Positions 48,301 through 62,707 are shown, numbered from the stretch's first letter. The stretch is DNA of 64,000 nucleotides from Gymnogyps californianus (GCF_018139145.2 NC_059476.1:6609501-6673500), one strand, 5' to 3'. Made by a program: numbers and translations. Notes: a model not told the origin generated them from the letters alone.

Positions 48301-49569
48301 TGAGAGTCTATCTCGTAACATTTGTAGACAACTCCATGAGTTATCCTCAAGTTAGAAGCTTTCTAGAGATCAAAAGAGCACGAGATATCAAAGTTTCTGA
48401 TGTACAACACAGGTTTAAAAGACTAATCTACATTCTGAACATCAACACAAAGACACAGGAGCCAAACCACCCTTTCCTAGCTCTCGAGCTGCTTGGTCTA
48501 AATTCGCTTTCAGGAATTATTGAGTAGAAGTGGTTTGGGGTTTTTTTGGATTTGTTCGGGTTTTTTTCAAAGAGTTTTTACCTTTTTTTTTCCCAGATAT
48601 TCAAGACTGAGTGTGAAATTTTATAAATAAATCTTTGTATTTGATAAAATTACTTCACTAAAGTGAGAGCAGCATGAATTCAGAAAAAGATGTCTATTTA
48701 AAAAAGCCCTTCTTATTAATATTTTGCCTACATCACTACTAATCTACAATTAACAACTTTTAAATTAGAAATCATTATGCACCATTTGTTCAGATTCTAA
48801 TGGCACATCAGAATTCAAGGCAGCTTAAATAAATGTTGCACATACATCATTACATAAAAAAAAAAAATCCACTCGCTATAAATCTCAAGATATGGATAAA
48901 ATATGCTTTATATGACGATAGACTAGTCAGACATATAGTTAAGTCAAAGTTATCTCAACAGAACTTCTAAAGGCTTTAGTATTAGGCTTGAGGATATGGT
49001 TCAGTTCACCACAAGCACAATAATAACCTGCATTTGCGAGAGGTCACTAAAGAACCCAATGGGATCATTTGCTATTACAGTATTTTCTTTTATTATCTTT
49101 TAGCAGAATACTGTAAAAATATCTCATCAAAAATTACAAATACAAAATTTACTAAGTAACAAAAACCAAAAAAACCCTGTCAGAGAACTCACTCTGAATG
49201 CTCGGTAGTTGAGAGCCATAACCCAAGCTTGCTGAGGTCGTAGTTACACCCTAGGGTCTATCCACAAGCAGTCAGTCCAAGATAATGATTTTGATGTTTT
49301 GAAAACCTGAAGTCTGTGAAAACAGGTGGCATCAACCATCTTGAAAAGCCATACTTCAAGGAAACACTTGGGAAAAAATATCTCAGTACATTTTCACTGA
49401 TTTAATAATATTATTTCTCTGTTAGAATTATGGTAGAGCCTTCAAACCGCAAATGAGATCACAGCCGAATTATTCTAGTTATTATAACAAACACACAGTG
49501 TGCCTTTGCTCCAAAGGGCTTAAAATCATGTGTTGAAACCACAAAGAAAGAAGAAAATAAAGTAATATG
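45327..49569. other. Unique AT-rich DNA
   Basis: Poly(A) runs lie near 46075-46091 and 47959-47971. No gene or repeat family is recognised. Confidence 0.5.
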
Positions 49570-49690
49570 TCCTCACTTTAATGATGCAGAATTGAAGCAC
49601 AGGGAGTTCAAGTGCACTGCTTGGGTATCACACAGATCTTTGTGCACTGATACCTTCATGCCCCAAACCTCCAGCTTAGCTCCCTTTTCT
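49570..49690 (-). mobile_element. MIR-like SINE relic
   Basis: The + strand order gatgcagaattgaagcacag, ggagttcaagtgcactgctt and gggtatcacacag corresponds to the reversed MIR core. In the family it reads 'gatgaggaaactgaggcacag', 'aggttaagtaacttgcccaagg' and 'tcacacag'. It is old and diverged. Confidence 0.5.
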
Positions 49691-52600
49691 TTGAAGATGT
49701 TACTTGTAGGAGCTTCAGAAGGACTGTACCAGGGTAGGTTCCCCCCTTAAAGAGCAAATAATAAAGACAGAAGAAGATGAGAGTAGTCTAAACCAGGTAT
49801 TTTAATAACTTCCCTCATTTGTGGTTTGAAAGAGACTAATTAGGCTCTAAGAATCACAAAGGATTACAAGAGTATTTTGCAACGCTAAATAATGGTATTA
49901 CATAATTACTTAAAATTTCACTTTTTGAACTATAACTTCTTTAGCGTGCATAGGATGGGAAAATGAATAGGAAAATAAAAGTACAGTTCTAGCACATGGT
50001 TCATTAAATCTTAGGCTGAGCTCAAATTATTTTTCAGAAAGAAATATCCATTACAGCACCACTTGTTAATTTAGCCACTGAGGTGATGTATTAAGAGCAA
50101 CAACTCTGGGCAGAATGACAGTAATTGCCCGTACTGCAATAAAAGCACAGAAGTAATCCCAGCATAATACATCAAGGAAATCTTAAGCATGGTGAAACAA
50201 AATTACTCTGTAATTTTTTTTGGCAGGCTTTATTTTTTTAGATGTTCTTTCCTTGAGCAACTGATGATTTTTCTGCACGGAGGAATTGATAAAAATCACA
50301 CTGTGAAAAGAGCAGTGTCAGTTTGTGGCAAATTCCATGGCACTTCCACTCACCCTGTTCATGTTCTCTGTAACACATGAGCCTTTTTCCTTCCACATGC
50401 CAAGGACAAGCTTTCCATTTATTAGAAAAAGAAAAAAAAAAATTTCTGCTCTTTAAACTCCTCATTTGTTTAGAGGGAAAGTATCCAGTTCACTTTTTCC
50501 ACTAGCCCATGGCCAGAAGAGCAATAGGAGTCCACATGCCAGGCCCTAAAACATGACTGACTTCACTTCAGGGGCTACCTACAATGCTGTCATGCATTCA
50601 CTTCTGTATCTCAGTGGACAAAAAAGTAATTCCTTGGCAATATAATGTTGGTTCACTTGTCTAAGCTCTTATGAGATATTTTCTGTCCCCGTAGCATCTA
50701 AGTTTGAAAATTTGCTTTTTCAGAGTTTGGCCTATCAATAATTTGCCTCACCTAAGTAATGGCCTTCTCTGCTCCCTGATTGCTTATTGTTTTGGGGGTT
50801 TCCTCTTTCTTCTACACTATTAAAATATACAATTTGCTAAGAAGTCTTTGGGTTTTTTTTCTTAAGCATCCACCTTCTATTGAAAGTATGTGCATAGTCA
50901 TAAAACTCCAAAGTGGCCACTTTCTGCTCAGTTTAAATCAAATGAGCTGATATTTCATCTGATCTATCTGCAAACCCAAAAAATATTCATATATCAATCA
51001 CATATCCTATTTAACTGTCTAAATAAAGGTTTAAGCTACATTTTGACATATTTTCTCTGTTCAGGTGTTTCAACTGGTATACTTGTCTTAGTCCACTTAT
51101 TGAAATGCTTTAGAATTTTCTGAATCATTTTTTGGTTTAGAGAGGAATTTAATTTGCCCCAGATTTAGCATGATTTTCCCTCACATCTACCATCCTGAAG
51201 ATTTAACTCTTCAATGACATATGATGGCTTTCATATTGATCTTAAAATATTTTACTACTCTAGATCTTCAAAAAATTATCACATTTGAGGGTAACCACAT
51301 TACTACCCCAGGCTGTGATCATGAATAAGCTGTTCTTTTTGTTGAAATTACCTTCTTTTACACCCACAGTGTGTTACACGACTAAACCTTTGAAATACCT
51401 CAGTTTTGCTGCCAAACACACTAGATCTTCTTGATTCTCAGTTTGAAATCAGCCCTGTTCCCCTGGGTTCCATTCAAGTCGTAATGAATCGGCACTTGAT
51501 CTTCTCATCCCCAGTCTTCTAGCTTCTAATGACTCGCACGCTGCATTGCATTAAACTAAGATTTTCTAGTAACAGAGATCTTTTCTTAGTTTGTAAATCC
51601 CCAAAGCATTTAGAAGGTTTAAAAATATTTAAAAGCATAATTAAAAGGAAAAGCAACCCACTATGAGCTCTGCACCAACTTCAAAGGATGAGGAAATAAA
51701 CCCTAGACTCCTAGGACAAAAATGTACGTCATAATTCCTGGGTATCCCCCAATTTAACAGTTACTGCAGAATCTCTTCTGACTAACGAGAATTTTCAAAA
51801 GTTCAAGCCTGATGTGTACTATATCTGCACATGCAGCTGAAGGAAGGATAAACTTGAAGAGAAGGTTCAACTAGAGCAGATCTTAGGCAAAAATCCCCAG
51901 GATGGAAGGAGTGTGGTTCCAGCCGCCTCTGATGACTCACGTCTCCAAGTAGTAAATGAAGGCCCAGATTGGTATGTAAATCCAGGAACTATTTGCTTAT
52001 AATACACAGGTAGCTGACAGGAATAATTTTAGTACCTTTTAAATCATTTTTTTATAGCAGACATTTATCAACAGCCCAATTATCTGAATACCAAGTCAGG
52101 AAAAAGGAAAAAAAAACAAAACCAACAACAACAACAAACCCAACCAACTAAACTTTCAGAGAAAGCAAAAATAATATGGCGACATGATTAGGAAAGTACT
52201 GAATTTGCAGGAGATACTTTGGCATCAACAAAAAGAGCAGTGACATCAGAAGCAGCAAGAACCTCATTAGTCACTAAGAAGGAGTTTTGCACAAAAAGAC
52301 AAAGCCTTCACAAGACAACAGAACCTGGTGAAATGAAGGTGACCCCAGGTCTTTCATCGTTCAGGATGTCTCCTGTACCATATGGTCAAAAAGAATAAGC
52401 TTCTGAACCGACTCCTTCTTCAGAGCTCAGAGAAGTAGAGAAGGCTGTCTGGCCTTATACAGAGAGTAGCCTCCAGGTTCCCTCTCCAGATACCTCCCCT
52501 CCACAAGAGGCTTTCAGTAACAAAATCATTCTTTAGTTTATTTGTAGCAAAGCCTGATTCTTAGAATTTTGCATACAGACTCAGGCACGTAAAACCTGCT

Positions 52601-55600
52601 CATTATGTCTGACTCTTGCAAGTAGCAAGGAAAAGGAAGAGATAGTTATTGCGGTTCCTTTATTTTAACCATAGAAAATGCTTAGGTGCTGGTAAGCAGT
52701 ATAACGTGGAGAATGAGATTTAAAGAGATTTGAAAGAGATTTAAAAGACCAGTTAATTGCTTATAGAGTTGGGAAGATCAGCTGAGACAGGATTTATTTG
52801 TCGAGACTGCAGGGATGCAAAGGAAACTAGAAATTGCAGCTGCTGAGATTGCCCATGGTCTGTAACATGTTTATCACTCTTGGGATAGACTAAGAATGTA
52901 GATTTGAACTCATGCTTGCATGAAATATGGAGGTAAATGCTGAAGTTGTTTGTATGGACAGCACGCAATCACAGACTTGCACATTTTTCTGAAAAATAAA
53001 AGGCAAAGCAAGAAGTGGTGCAGAATTGTCCTATTACTAATACTAGCCATAGAAAAATACCACAAATCTTTATTCTTTGCAACTGTTCCACATGAATGAC
53101 ATGCCCATATTTCCACATACCATACCTCGGAGCACTTCTGTTCTAGGGTAAGGACAGGGGAGACACTATTTACTCTGTGATTCTTCCCTTGTGCCAAGAT
53201 GTGGTTTTGTCCCTCAGAGCAAGATCATTTTGCCCCAGCTCTCATGCAGATGTTCCAAGCTGCACTGACAAGCACTGGAAAATAGACATTTTATAAAATG
53301 AAAAAGCTATAAGGTCTCAGTGTTAGTCCCAGAAGGTCAAAGCCTGCCTAGATCTCATGCATGCCCCTCTACAAATGCTTTCATAGAGAAGACAGCTGAG
53401 GGCCCTCATTCTGCTTTCTTTCGTCTACCCAAGGAGGCAGAGGTCACGCTTCTTCCAAATTATGACTTTTAAGACAACCTTGTGATCAGTTACTTCAAGC
53501 AGTGGGGACCAACTCAACTTTGTGTGCAGCCTGACACTCTCCTTGAAAACAGAGACAGAGCCAGCTTATCTCCTGAAGGGCCTGGCAGTTGGGGATTTTT
53601 GTTCCTTACTGCATGCACTAAGTTGTAAGCAACTAGCCAAAAGATGAGATTGAGTCATGTCTGCATGCTGTGGTGTTCTGGCATTCAAAACAAATCTGAC
53701 AGATTTCAGACAGCTTGAAGTTCAGGAGTTCTGACTTTAAAAGGGCTGAGTTTTAAAAGATCTACTGAAGCTTAATCCAGAATTTTGGGTTTGTCCATTT
53801 TAGGTATCATAGGATGCAATCTCAGGAGAGTATTCATGCAAAAAAACCACAGGTAAATTCACATATATGAAAATTAAATAAACTCTATATGGTCTAAATT
53901 AGTGATCTGTTTATCTGCATTCATCTGCAGTCATCACACTAACTACAGCACTTAGTCTGAATACAAAAGCTAATAATCTGAAATTCAGTTATATTCCAGA
54001 AAAAAGTCACAAGCAAGGATTTTATATCAGCCTGCAATGACAGAGAGAAGCCAAAACAGGTACACCAATTATTGAATATATTTTTTAAAAAATTACAAGG
54101 GAATGAGAAATCACACGCATAATTGACTCAAGAATTTCCAATAGCCTTTCTGGTTTTTCCACCAAAATAAAACAAATGTTCTAATTCATTCCTCTTTCTT
54201 ATGTGACAAGAGTTGTAACAGATTTAAAATATAATGCAATTACTGTAACTAAAATTGTTATGTTCAAAATGGATGCTTCTATTCAGCTGAAAGTTCTATA
54301 TTTAAGTCTAATATTCTCTATGAGCAGTACTTTGGGGATATATGACAACAAATTCATGAGTCTCTAGATTAGCTTATTTGTTTTCATGTCAACACCATGC
54401 ACACAGCGGAATTACAATTCCAAAATCATTTGGAATGAAAGAAGTAATAGCTATTAATATCATTGCCCTCAAAGTATATGGAAATTCTTTTTATGATTCT
54501 TATATAATCAATGTAATCTGATATGATGAAAGTATAAAAATGCCAAATCCAATGTATAAACAATATTGTACCCTCAAGTTAGTCAGTAGCTGAAACACAT
54601 GCTTATGTTTTGGAACATAACTGAGCTGAGCCCACACATTTCTGTTTTTAGCATGCGTGATTCCATCAAATATGTTCAAAGTTAAATTTCTGGTTACGTT
54701 TTGTACTGATAGCTATAAAAACTAATGACTCTACTGCAGGTTGGAATACTTGTGTCAGGATAAATCAAGAGTAATTTCACCATGGTGCCCAAGTACCTTC
54801 ATATTGATATCTCAACTAGTAATTTTTTTAAGTAACAGATAAATCCAAAGCAAGACTTGATGGCTGGGAGGCACATGGAATTTATACTGTAGCTATTTTT
54901 AATAATGACATTCATTAACCATTGCAACAAATGACCAAAGAATATGACACAGAAACCTTTCTGAAATGTCTTCCTATTAGGCACAGACTGCTTTATACAG
55001 GTGTCACCAGGTAAAACCCCACACCGTTAAGCAGACGCAGTCCTAAACTCATCCCTCCTCATTAGAAAACCATGCAGTCAGAGGACTGACACCTTGTGAA
55101 ACCACGTTTAATGAAAAAACGCTGGGATGCACGGAGGGTGCCTGCAGGATAGCTGTGGGAGCATGAACCCCAAGGCAGGAGTATGTCCAGTCTGATCCTG
55201 AGGACACAAGGTCTTTCCCACCCCATTCAGGACTGCCTAACAGTGAAAGGCAATACAAGCTTCATCGGCCCAGATTGTTAGTTCAGGTAAACTGGCTTAG
55301 TTTTATTGGGGTAAATTCAGAGATTGTGGGCAGTGAATTTTTTGTGCTTCCTAAGAAGAGGGTATAGAATAAACCTCTTTCTTCACCACCCTTTCCAGCA
55401 TCTCTCTTTCCCTCCTCAGGACCTAGTTTCATCTGGCTTTTCTGCTTTCAAAGATCACTGTGGTCTGGGCAGAACATCACCGCCACCTTTTTATTGCCAA
55501 ATCTGACAGACACAACATACAAAGAGTATACTGTTATATTTCTCCTTGTTTATGGGAAGAATCAGCTAGCTTGTTCCAACTTTTTTTTCCTGAAAAACAT

Positions 55601-56749
55601 GTCTGGAAAATGTTTTCCATCCTGTACATTATGTCACTGAATTGAATTTTAAGGAAAGCTTATTACATAATTCAAATTCTCTGTACCATGTTGTGTTTAA
55701 TAATATGGTCATGACTATGAAAATTATTAAAGTAGCAAAATCACAGTTCAAAATTTCTAAGGATGACTTGGAAACATTATTAACATCAGACAGGTTATTA
55801 TGTTCTTGTCTCTCAATAAAAACCACAAACATACACATCAATGAGGATTTAACACCAATATTTTAAAAAGTCAAATCAGTTTAAATCAGTCTCTTTGTTT
55901 ACGAGCAACTTTTCCAAGCACCATAAATGAGTCAGTGCCCAGTGCCAGACTCCAGTTTCACAGACTGAGCAGCATTTTATAACATTGCTCTGCCAAATTA
56001 TCAGGGCTTGATCACTATGCAGCTTTGCAGATGTATAACATCATTGGGACCAGATGTTTGGAAGGAAAATACCTACTTTCTGCAGATGTCAAGCCTATCA
56101 CTCTGAAAGAAAGATCTTCCAACCAAGTGCTCCTGATAGCAAAGCTGAAAGTACTTGACATTTTTTTCACATCTAGAGACACACAGGGAAAGGGCTGTAG
56201 GCAATCCCAGTTGTCCCAATCTAATTAACTTCTTGTCCTCCAGGCAAGAGCAAATCTGAGCAATTTGTTTCTGTGTGAACATTGGAACATTTATCCAGAG
56301 CTCACTTAAAGTGAGGTGAAGTTTTTCCACGATACAGTGAACTCTGGATCAGGTTCTATTAAAAAGTCTCTCTAAGTGGGTAACATCACGTAACAAAATC
56401 TGTTCATTCCCTTGAATTTCTTACCATGGTCTGGATATGGCATTAGCCAATAACTGACTACCAGTGGACTGTTAAGTGATATATTTTCAGCTATGTAGCA
56501 CATCAATAATATTATATCAATAATAATATATCAAAAGTCTTTAAAACATATTTTTATGCATGCATGTATATATTTAAAGCCATACCACAGAGTCTTTATT
56601 ATTGAATTCAAATGTACAATGTAATTTTACTGAAGCATGTATTTTTCTCTGGAATTTATCAATTGTTAAAGCAGCAAGGAGAAGTAAATTTACTTTAGGA
56701 ACAGAACATTGAAAAATATGCTTATCTAATGGATACCATTAAACTAATA
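49691..56749. other. Gene-poor AT-rich stretch
   Basis: An A/C-rich simple stretch lies at 52110-52147. A 49-bp + segment (53804-53852) sits between a good acceptor (tttgtccattttag) and a CAG/gtaaat donor but is isolated. No other repeat or gene is recognised in these 7 kb. Confidence 0.5.
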
Positions 56750-56800
56750 GAATCATAGAATCATTTAGGTTGGAAAAGACCCTTAAGATCATTGAGTCCA
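56750..56800 (-). mobile_element. CR1 3'-end scrap, 51 bp
   Basis: gaatcatagaatcatttagg followed by ttggaaaagacccttaagat is the reversed terminal part of a CR1. Similarity ends after attgagtcca. It is an extremely 5'-truncated insertion with a well-preserved tail. Confidence 0.9.
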
Positions 56801-58566
56801 AGACTCCTGGTTCTTCTTGCATGAAGACAGATTTATATTAAGGGAGTTTCTGGACTGTCAAAGGTGATCAACTTGTTTGCGAATGAGGAAGGCTTGAACC
56901 AAAAGGTCACCAAAAGCGTTCCTCCAGCTGGTGACATCCAGTTGGGCTGGTGGGCTGGGCATATAGCGACATCGGAGAGCAACAGAAGATATTGTCTTTA
57001 GTACTTTGGCTATTGGCTTCCCTCCTCCCACTGCTGCAGATTCAGATTAGGCTGGATCCTCTATGCCCACACAGCGTCAGCATCAAACAAATGACACATG
57101 CAGCAAGGGATCCGTGCTTGAACTCCTGCAATTCAGCTAGAGTGCCACAGGCTGATTAACCTCCACTTGGAAAACACATCTGCAAAGGTTAGCTTGTCCC
57201 TTTGGGCCACTTCATTTGTTAATTTAGTTTTGATGCAGGTGGACAGATGGGCATTTGATATAAGAGGCAACAGCTTTGAGCCATGAAATTCAGATCTAGA
57301 CTTCTCAAGGTTTAGAAAACAGGTGGTAAGATTCACCTTCTGATATAAACTTGTCTTTAAATGCAAGCTATTAAGACTGGAGCTATGATTTTTCCAAGCT
57401 GCCAGAGTTCAATACTTTCTAACCAGGTTCTCCTAGATATTCCATGTGTGGAGGGTGTAATGTTTAATATCAGATTTACTTTTTTGATTATATTTGATGT
57501 TACATGGGATTTTTGATTTAGCAGAGTGGTACTGCAATATACTGAAATCGCAATACAAGTGTAAGTTAGCAAAATATAGCAATTGCAATACGCAGTTCAG
57601 TCACAATATCAGTGTGAATTCTATTAGCAGTCTCTGTAAATACGCTCACCATCATAATGCTGAGTGTCCCCAGGAAGGAATACATGGGTTTAAACCAGCT
57701 CAAGCCCATTCCTCTCTTCAAAATTCTTTTGTTTAGTTTTTACACTCTGTGTTGGACTGAGCCACGTATACATTTACACGACTAGTTGATCCGCTCAACT
57801 GTGATGCAATCAGTTGATCCACTCGACTGACTTAGCTGTTTATCTAAAACAAAGGCCACCTCCCGGTCCCCTTTGTGTTGAGATAAAGTCAGGTTTCTTC
57901 ACAACAGCCGTGGTCAGTCACACCCTACATTATTCTGAGGTTTATTGACACGTCGCCCTTGCCCATCTCCTCTGAGCCTTCTTCCATTGTAGGGGCTTCT
58001 TGATCAACCACACAAGCCGAGTCTCTGATACTCAACTTGCAATGCTAAGCTTGACAGTCCTTCCAAATTAGGTGGCAAATTTTAGATGCATACCAATGTA
58101 TTACAGCACGCTGCCAGAATGCCTGGCCTACCTGTACAGTACATCTGTAAGGAACGAAACAGTACTTTTAAATAATGGGTGGTACTTATTCAAGAGTGAT
58201 TGTAAACATCAACTTTCATTTGTCTACAGTAGACCACTATCAATAATTGCTGTATTTTACAGACCTACAGTCCTCTCTAAAGCTCTACAGTTCAGCATCT
58301 CGTTCTTCTCAGGTGGGTGTCAGGAGAGCTTTCAAAAGTCTGCAATGCCTCTCTGCAAATGTTGACACTTGGTTGTCCAGATGTGCAGATGGCCATTTAC
58401 TGAAACCAAATTATTATGTACATTTTCATTCATTTTTGTGATGCTGTTAGGCAAAATTGTAGCATTTTCTGAGGGACTGGGTAACCACCCTTTGGAGGCA
58501 AAGCTCTTTGCCTTTCTGCAGTAAAGAAAAGCAGTGGAGTTTCCAAACCTGCCCACAGTGACTACT
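56801..58566. other. Unique DNA
   Basis: An imperfect direct repeat (agttgatccgctcaactg / agttgatccactcgactg) lies at 57784-57830. No gene or transposon family is recognised, though 57750-58000 is less AT-rich and looks like possible unclassified repeat. Confidence 0.4.
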
Positions 58567-58621
58567 CAAAAAAAAAAACAAAAAAACAAAAAAACAAAAC
58601 CAAAACCAAAAAAACAACCAA
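58567..58621. repeat. A-rich (CAAAA)n simple repeat
   Basis: A runs are broken by single C bases. A - strand frame reading mostly F and L across it is an artefact. Confidence 0.9.
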
Positions 58622-61600
58622 AGTTTATTTAACATCTGTCAAATCTCCAACTTGCATGCAACTTACAAAAACCTGACAGAAATCAATCTTCTATATATAT
58701 TCTCTTAATTATTAGCCTTTGACATACACCTGATAAATGTGGGGTAGTAGCCAAGGGGAACTGAAGTCACTGTCTCCTTCCCTAATAAAATATATTTTCC
58801 AGCACTTTTTACATAGGCCAAGGAAATTAATTCAGTTATATGTTACAATAATATTTTGCTTGCACAAAGGAGTGTGGTAACTGTTGCATCTTTGAAGGTC
58901 AGATTTCCCTGAGACTTACAGCCATGTGGAAGAAAACATCCTAGATTACTTCCTCCTTCTAAAGACACAGTATAAGACAACATCGATTTTTCTTAATCAA
59001 CTACTTATGCAGATAGGATTATGTGTGGACAAGATACACAGTGGATTTAAGAAGGCTTACCTGAATTAATTTGAAAGTGTTTCAGTTAAAAAAAAAAAAA
59101 CCTCTTTCTCTTTCCCCCTTTTCCCACACTGCCATCTCTGCTCTCAGAATCTTGTCCTGCAGTAAACATCTGCAACATTGCAATATTTTTGTGAACACTG
59201 TATCACGTGGCAGAAAAATCCCTGTTAGATTAGGGAACCTTGCATAAGTATCAGTAGTTTTTATATTATGATGTATAGCTATAGTAGCATCTAGAAATAC
59301 CAATCATGGTCGAAGTCCTCCTGCATGTAAAGTCCTTGGCAGTCTGTGCACAACTTGTAAGAGATAATCACATCTGTGAAGAACTTAGAATGGCAATCAA
59401 AACAGAGAATATTGAGGGGAAAAAAGTGTTGGAAATATCATTCCCATTTACATGTGGGCAATAAAGACTAGGTTTTAGATGGCATAAAGAAGCTAGGCAT
59501 GTTCAAGTAGAGTTCCCACAAGGCAAGATGTTTTGGCCTCAGATTGTCCTTAAGTGCTTTAGTTGAGGTCCCTTGGAAATAAACGGCTAAGTCAAAAAGA
59601 GGACCCCGCTTGTCCGCAACCCAGCCATACTTTAGCCTTCTTGAGCTGTCATAGTTATCCCTGATGATTTCAGTTGTGTTAACTGCAGGAAGTCAGAGAG
59701 GCTTCACGGAGGTTGTCCAAATATTCTGCAAGGGTAAGAGCTATTCTTTAAGTGCTTCTGCACCTTTGCCCTCACTACTCTTTCTCTCCATGCTGCACAA
59801 TGGCACCCAGAAGGGATCTCCGTTAATACACTACAACTGCTATGACTGAAAACTGCTTTTCTGTTCCAGGAGGACGGTAAGAAGAGGCAAAGATAATGGG
59901 ATATGCTCATCCAAAAAAAAAATTGTAAACATGGAAAGTTCCTTGGAAGGCTTTGTAAGGCAACCTCACTTGGCAATTGTCATCTTCATAGATTTGACAG
60001 GCATCTTAAGAAAAATGTCAATTAATTTACCAATTTTTGCCTTATTGAAAAGCATACTTAAAACTTAACAGGCAATTATTAATTTTTTAGCTCTCAAAGA
60101 AACAATGCTAGTGCAATTTCTTCCAAAATAGGAGTTCAGTGAATAGGACTATGCTACTGAAAACAAAATTGAGACTTAGCAGCAGTTCTGCTAAAGTAAT
60201 AAAGATTACTAAGAAAAAAAGAAAACCCTGAAGGCCAAAAAGATTTCTACCAAATACTGTTTCACACTTTTTAGTAGGAAAGAAAAAAACCATTAATCTT
60301 GAAATCAATTCATATAGTTAATACTAATTTACTTGTCCCAACAAAAAAACATGAATTTAAGTGATAAAGCCAGTAAGGTTTAATGTAGGAATTCAAAACA
60401 GATTAAGCACATTTACATTCATTTATCACATGCAGGTGGATAACAAATAGAATGTAAACCATCAAGTCAGAAAATACTGTCATGAAATCTAAAAGAAAGC
60501 AAGGAATTTCATCTCATTATAGCAATGTCCCTCTTCTAGACTGCAGATTTCTGAGGTCAGCTCTATCTTTATATTTATGCTACTCATGTTACTTCATTAG
60601 AAACAACAAGTAACCAGCAACCTCCCTCAAACATGTGGAAGGTTCACAGAACTAGTATCTAGTAAAAGACCAACAGAAAGATTGGGCAAGATCCAGGTAT
60701 GTAGTAAACTTTCTCCATCTCTGGCCCTTCATTTCCATGGAGAGGAACCACAGGCAAGAAGGGAGCTGTAGTGTGCTCCAACAGGTCTTCTGAGCATCCG
60801 GATTAGAGACACGGAGAGTGATATAAAATGAACTCACCCTTCACTTTAGATGCAGCTTGTGACACTACTGGCTATTTAGAAGCATCGGTAAATGAGAAAT
60901 TTGAGTTGTATACTCAATAGAAATACTGTCTTACTTTCAGGAGTTATGTTTCCTCTTGGTAAGTCTTTAAATGAGAACTCCCAAAAGATGTTTGGAAAGA
61001 GAATGGAGCACATTCCAGTTTTGCAGCAAGTCACTTACACCTCTCTTGGTCAGTGTCTTCAGTCTCTGCTTCCCTGAAGGTAGCATAAGGTACTGGCAGC
61101 CTGGTTTAATAAAGAACAGATACATTTTGGGAGTGGTTCTTTTTTTCCCCCACTACTATCATTTTGTTGCCAGAGAGAATTTAGTTCTTGCTGGTTCAAC
61201 CGTTTTGGAGAATTTGGACCTCAAAAGCAACACAAGCAATTGCAGGACAAGTTTTCCCTAAGTATCCAGCCAATTTGCTTTAGATTCCTTTTAAAAGCAC
61301 TATTGTAGAGGTGGAAAGGATAGTTAATTCTTCATGTGTGCTGTTCTATTGAGACAATCAACAGGGGATAATTACTGTGAACTAAGTCAGTACTTTTTAG
61401 TAATATTTGTCCGTGAGGAATTCTGCTGAGACCCATTCACTCATTTCATACAGACAGATGGAGCCCAAACTGTAACAATATCCACTCACTAGTAAACTAG
61501 GTTTAAATTTACTAGTGCTGGCAGGGACTGTAGTCTCCCTGCTGAAAGTGAGTGGCATGACAGAAGCACATAAGGTCACAAGATCTCATTATGTCAGATC

Positions 61601-62565
61601 AATGAAGTGTTTTTTCACCCCACATATTCAAACTGTGGCTGTATGCATCCCTATAGATTGCATCAGTTCAACTGATTAACGTTCTATTAGTCTTTTGAGA
61701 CATTTTAACTTCTTCTTAAGTGCATATATTTGAAGCGAAAGCAGGAAGACTTACAAGTGAATGTCAAAATCTTCCAGATTGGAAGTGCCTTTACAAACTA
61801 TTCCATTCAGACACTGGTAAATATAATTGCAAGCTAAGTGATTTTTCTGTATTCTGCAACACAGCCGTCCCAAGGTCAGCCCTGCAGAGACAGCAAGAAG
61901 CTGCTGATAAGGACCAGCTGACAAGGTTTCTTTCAAGCTGTATCTGTACCTTTCATCACAGAAGATATCATGAAGAGCTAACCTAGAAAAATACATAACA
62001 TCATAACCAACTCTACAAGCAGTAATTCAAACCACTTTTAAAAATGAATAATGTACATTAGACATAACAAAGTAGTAGGAAATTTAGGAATTAGAACTTG
62101 CTATCAGGAATTAGTATTAGAAAACAAGCAAAAGTACTCACAGTCATGCTCAATGCTCTGTCAGCTGAAGAAAAGATACATTCTGTTTCTAAAAACCTTT
62201 AAGGAAACTGCATTCCTATTTGCTACAATTAACAGAATTTGAAAAATTGTAACTATCAAATTTTCCAGTGCCAAAACCAGGTTCAGTTGACTTCAACAAT
62301 CATCCTTCTGTTTGAAAGCTCCTGGGCAGTTTAATTTTTTCAAATCAGTTTATATAAATGTAACTAAATAATTCTACTGAGTACACACTATTAGGATGTA
62401 ACACTACAGTAATCATTTGCATTTCTTGAGTCTTATTTGCATTTGTACGAGAACAATAAGTAACGAGAAGGTGTTGAAACAGATTTTGTTTACATTAAAG
62501 CAGATTTTGGTTATGCTAAATTCAGCTCTCTGCAGCTATACCTTATCTAACGCCAACAGGCTATC
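58622..62565. other. Unique AT-rich DNA
   Basis: No repeat family is recognised. Two splice-flanked scraps are noted but not called: 60941-60958 on + (18 bp, acceptor tgtcttactttcag, donor gtaagt), and an open - strand frame from 61983 after the acceptor atgttatgtatttttctag, without a good donor. Confidence 0.45.
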
Positions 62566-62707
62566 TTCACAGAATCACAGAATTGTGGAGATTGGAAGGG
62601 ACCTCCGGAGGCCATCTTCATCCAACCCCCCTGCTCAAAAATGGCCACCTAGAGGTATTTGTCCAGGACCATGTGCAGATGGCTTTTGAACATCTCCAAG
62701 GATGGAG
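62566..62707 (-). mobile_element. CR1 LINE 3' end
   Basis: The + strand shows ttcacagaatcacagaattg, gagattggaagggacctccg and gaacatctccaaggatggag, the reversed CR1 3' untranslated region. It stops in a short (TTTG)n run (62708-62725). It is 5'-truncated to about 140 bp. Confidence 0.9.

Noticed and set aside
53804..53852. 49-bp + segment between tccattttag and gtaaat
   Set aside because: It is isolated by about 18 kb from other candidates, and two frames are open, so coding is not supported.
57750..58000. Possible unclassified LTR-like block
   Set aside because: No TG...CA ends, target duplication or recognisable internal motif could be found.
58447..58635. - strand frame rich in F and L
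   Set aside because: It is produced by the A-rich simple repeat at 58567-58621.
61751..61996. - strand 81-codon frame after the acceptor tatttttctag
   Set aside because: No usable donor closes it, and it does not connect in phase with the strong acceptor at about 62167.
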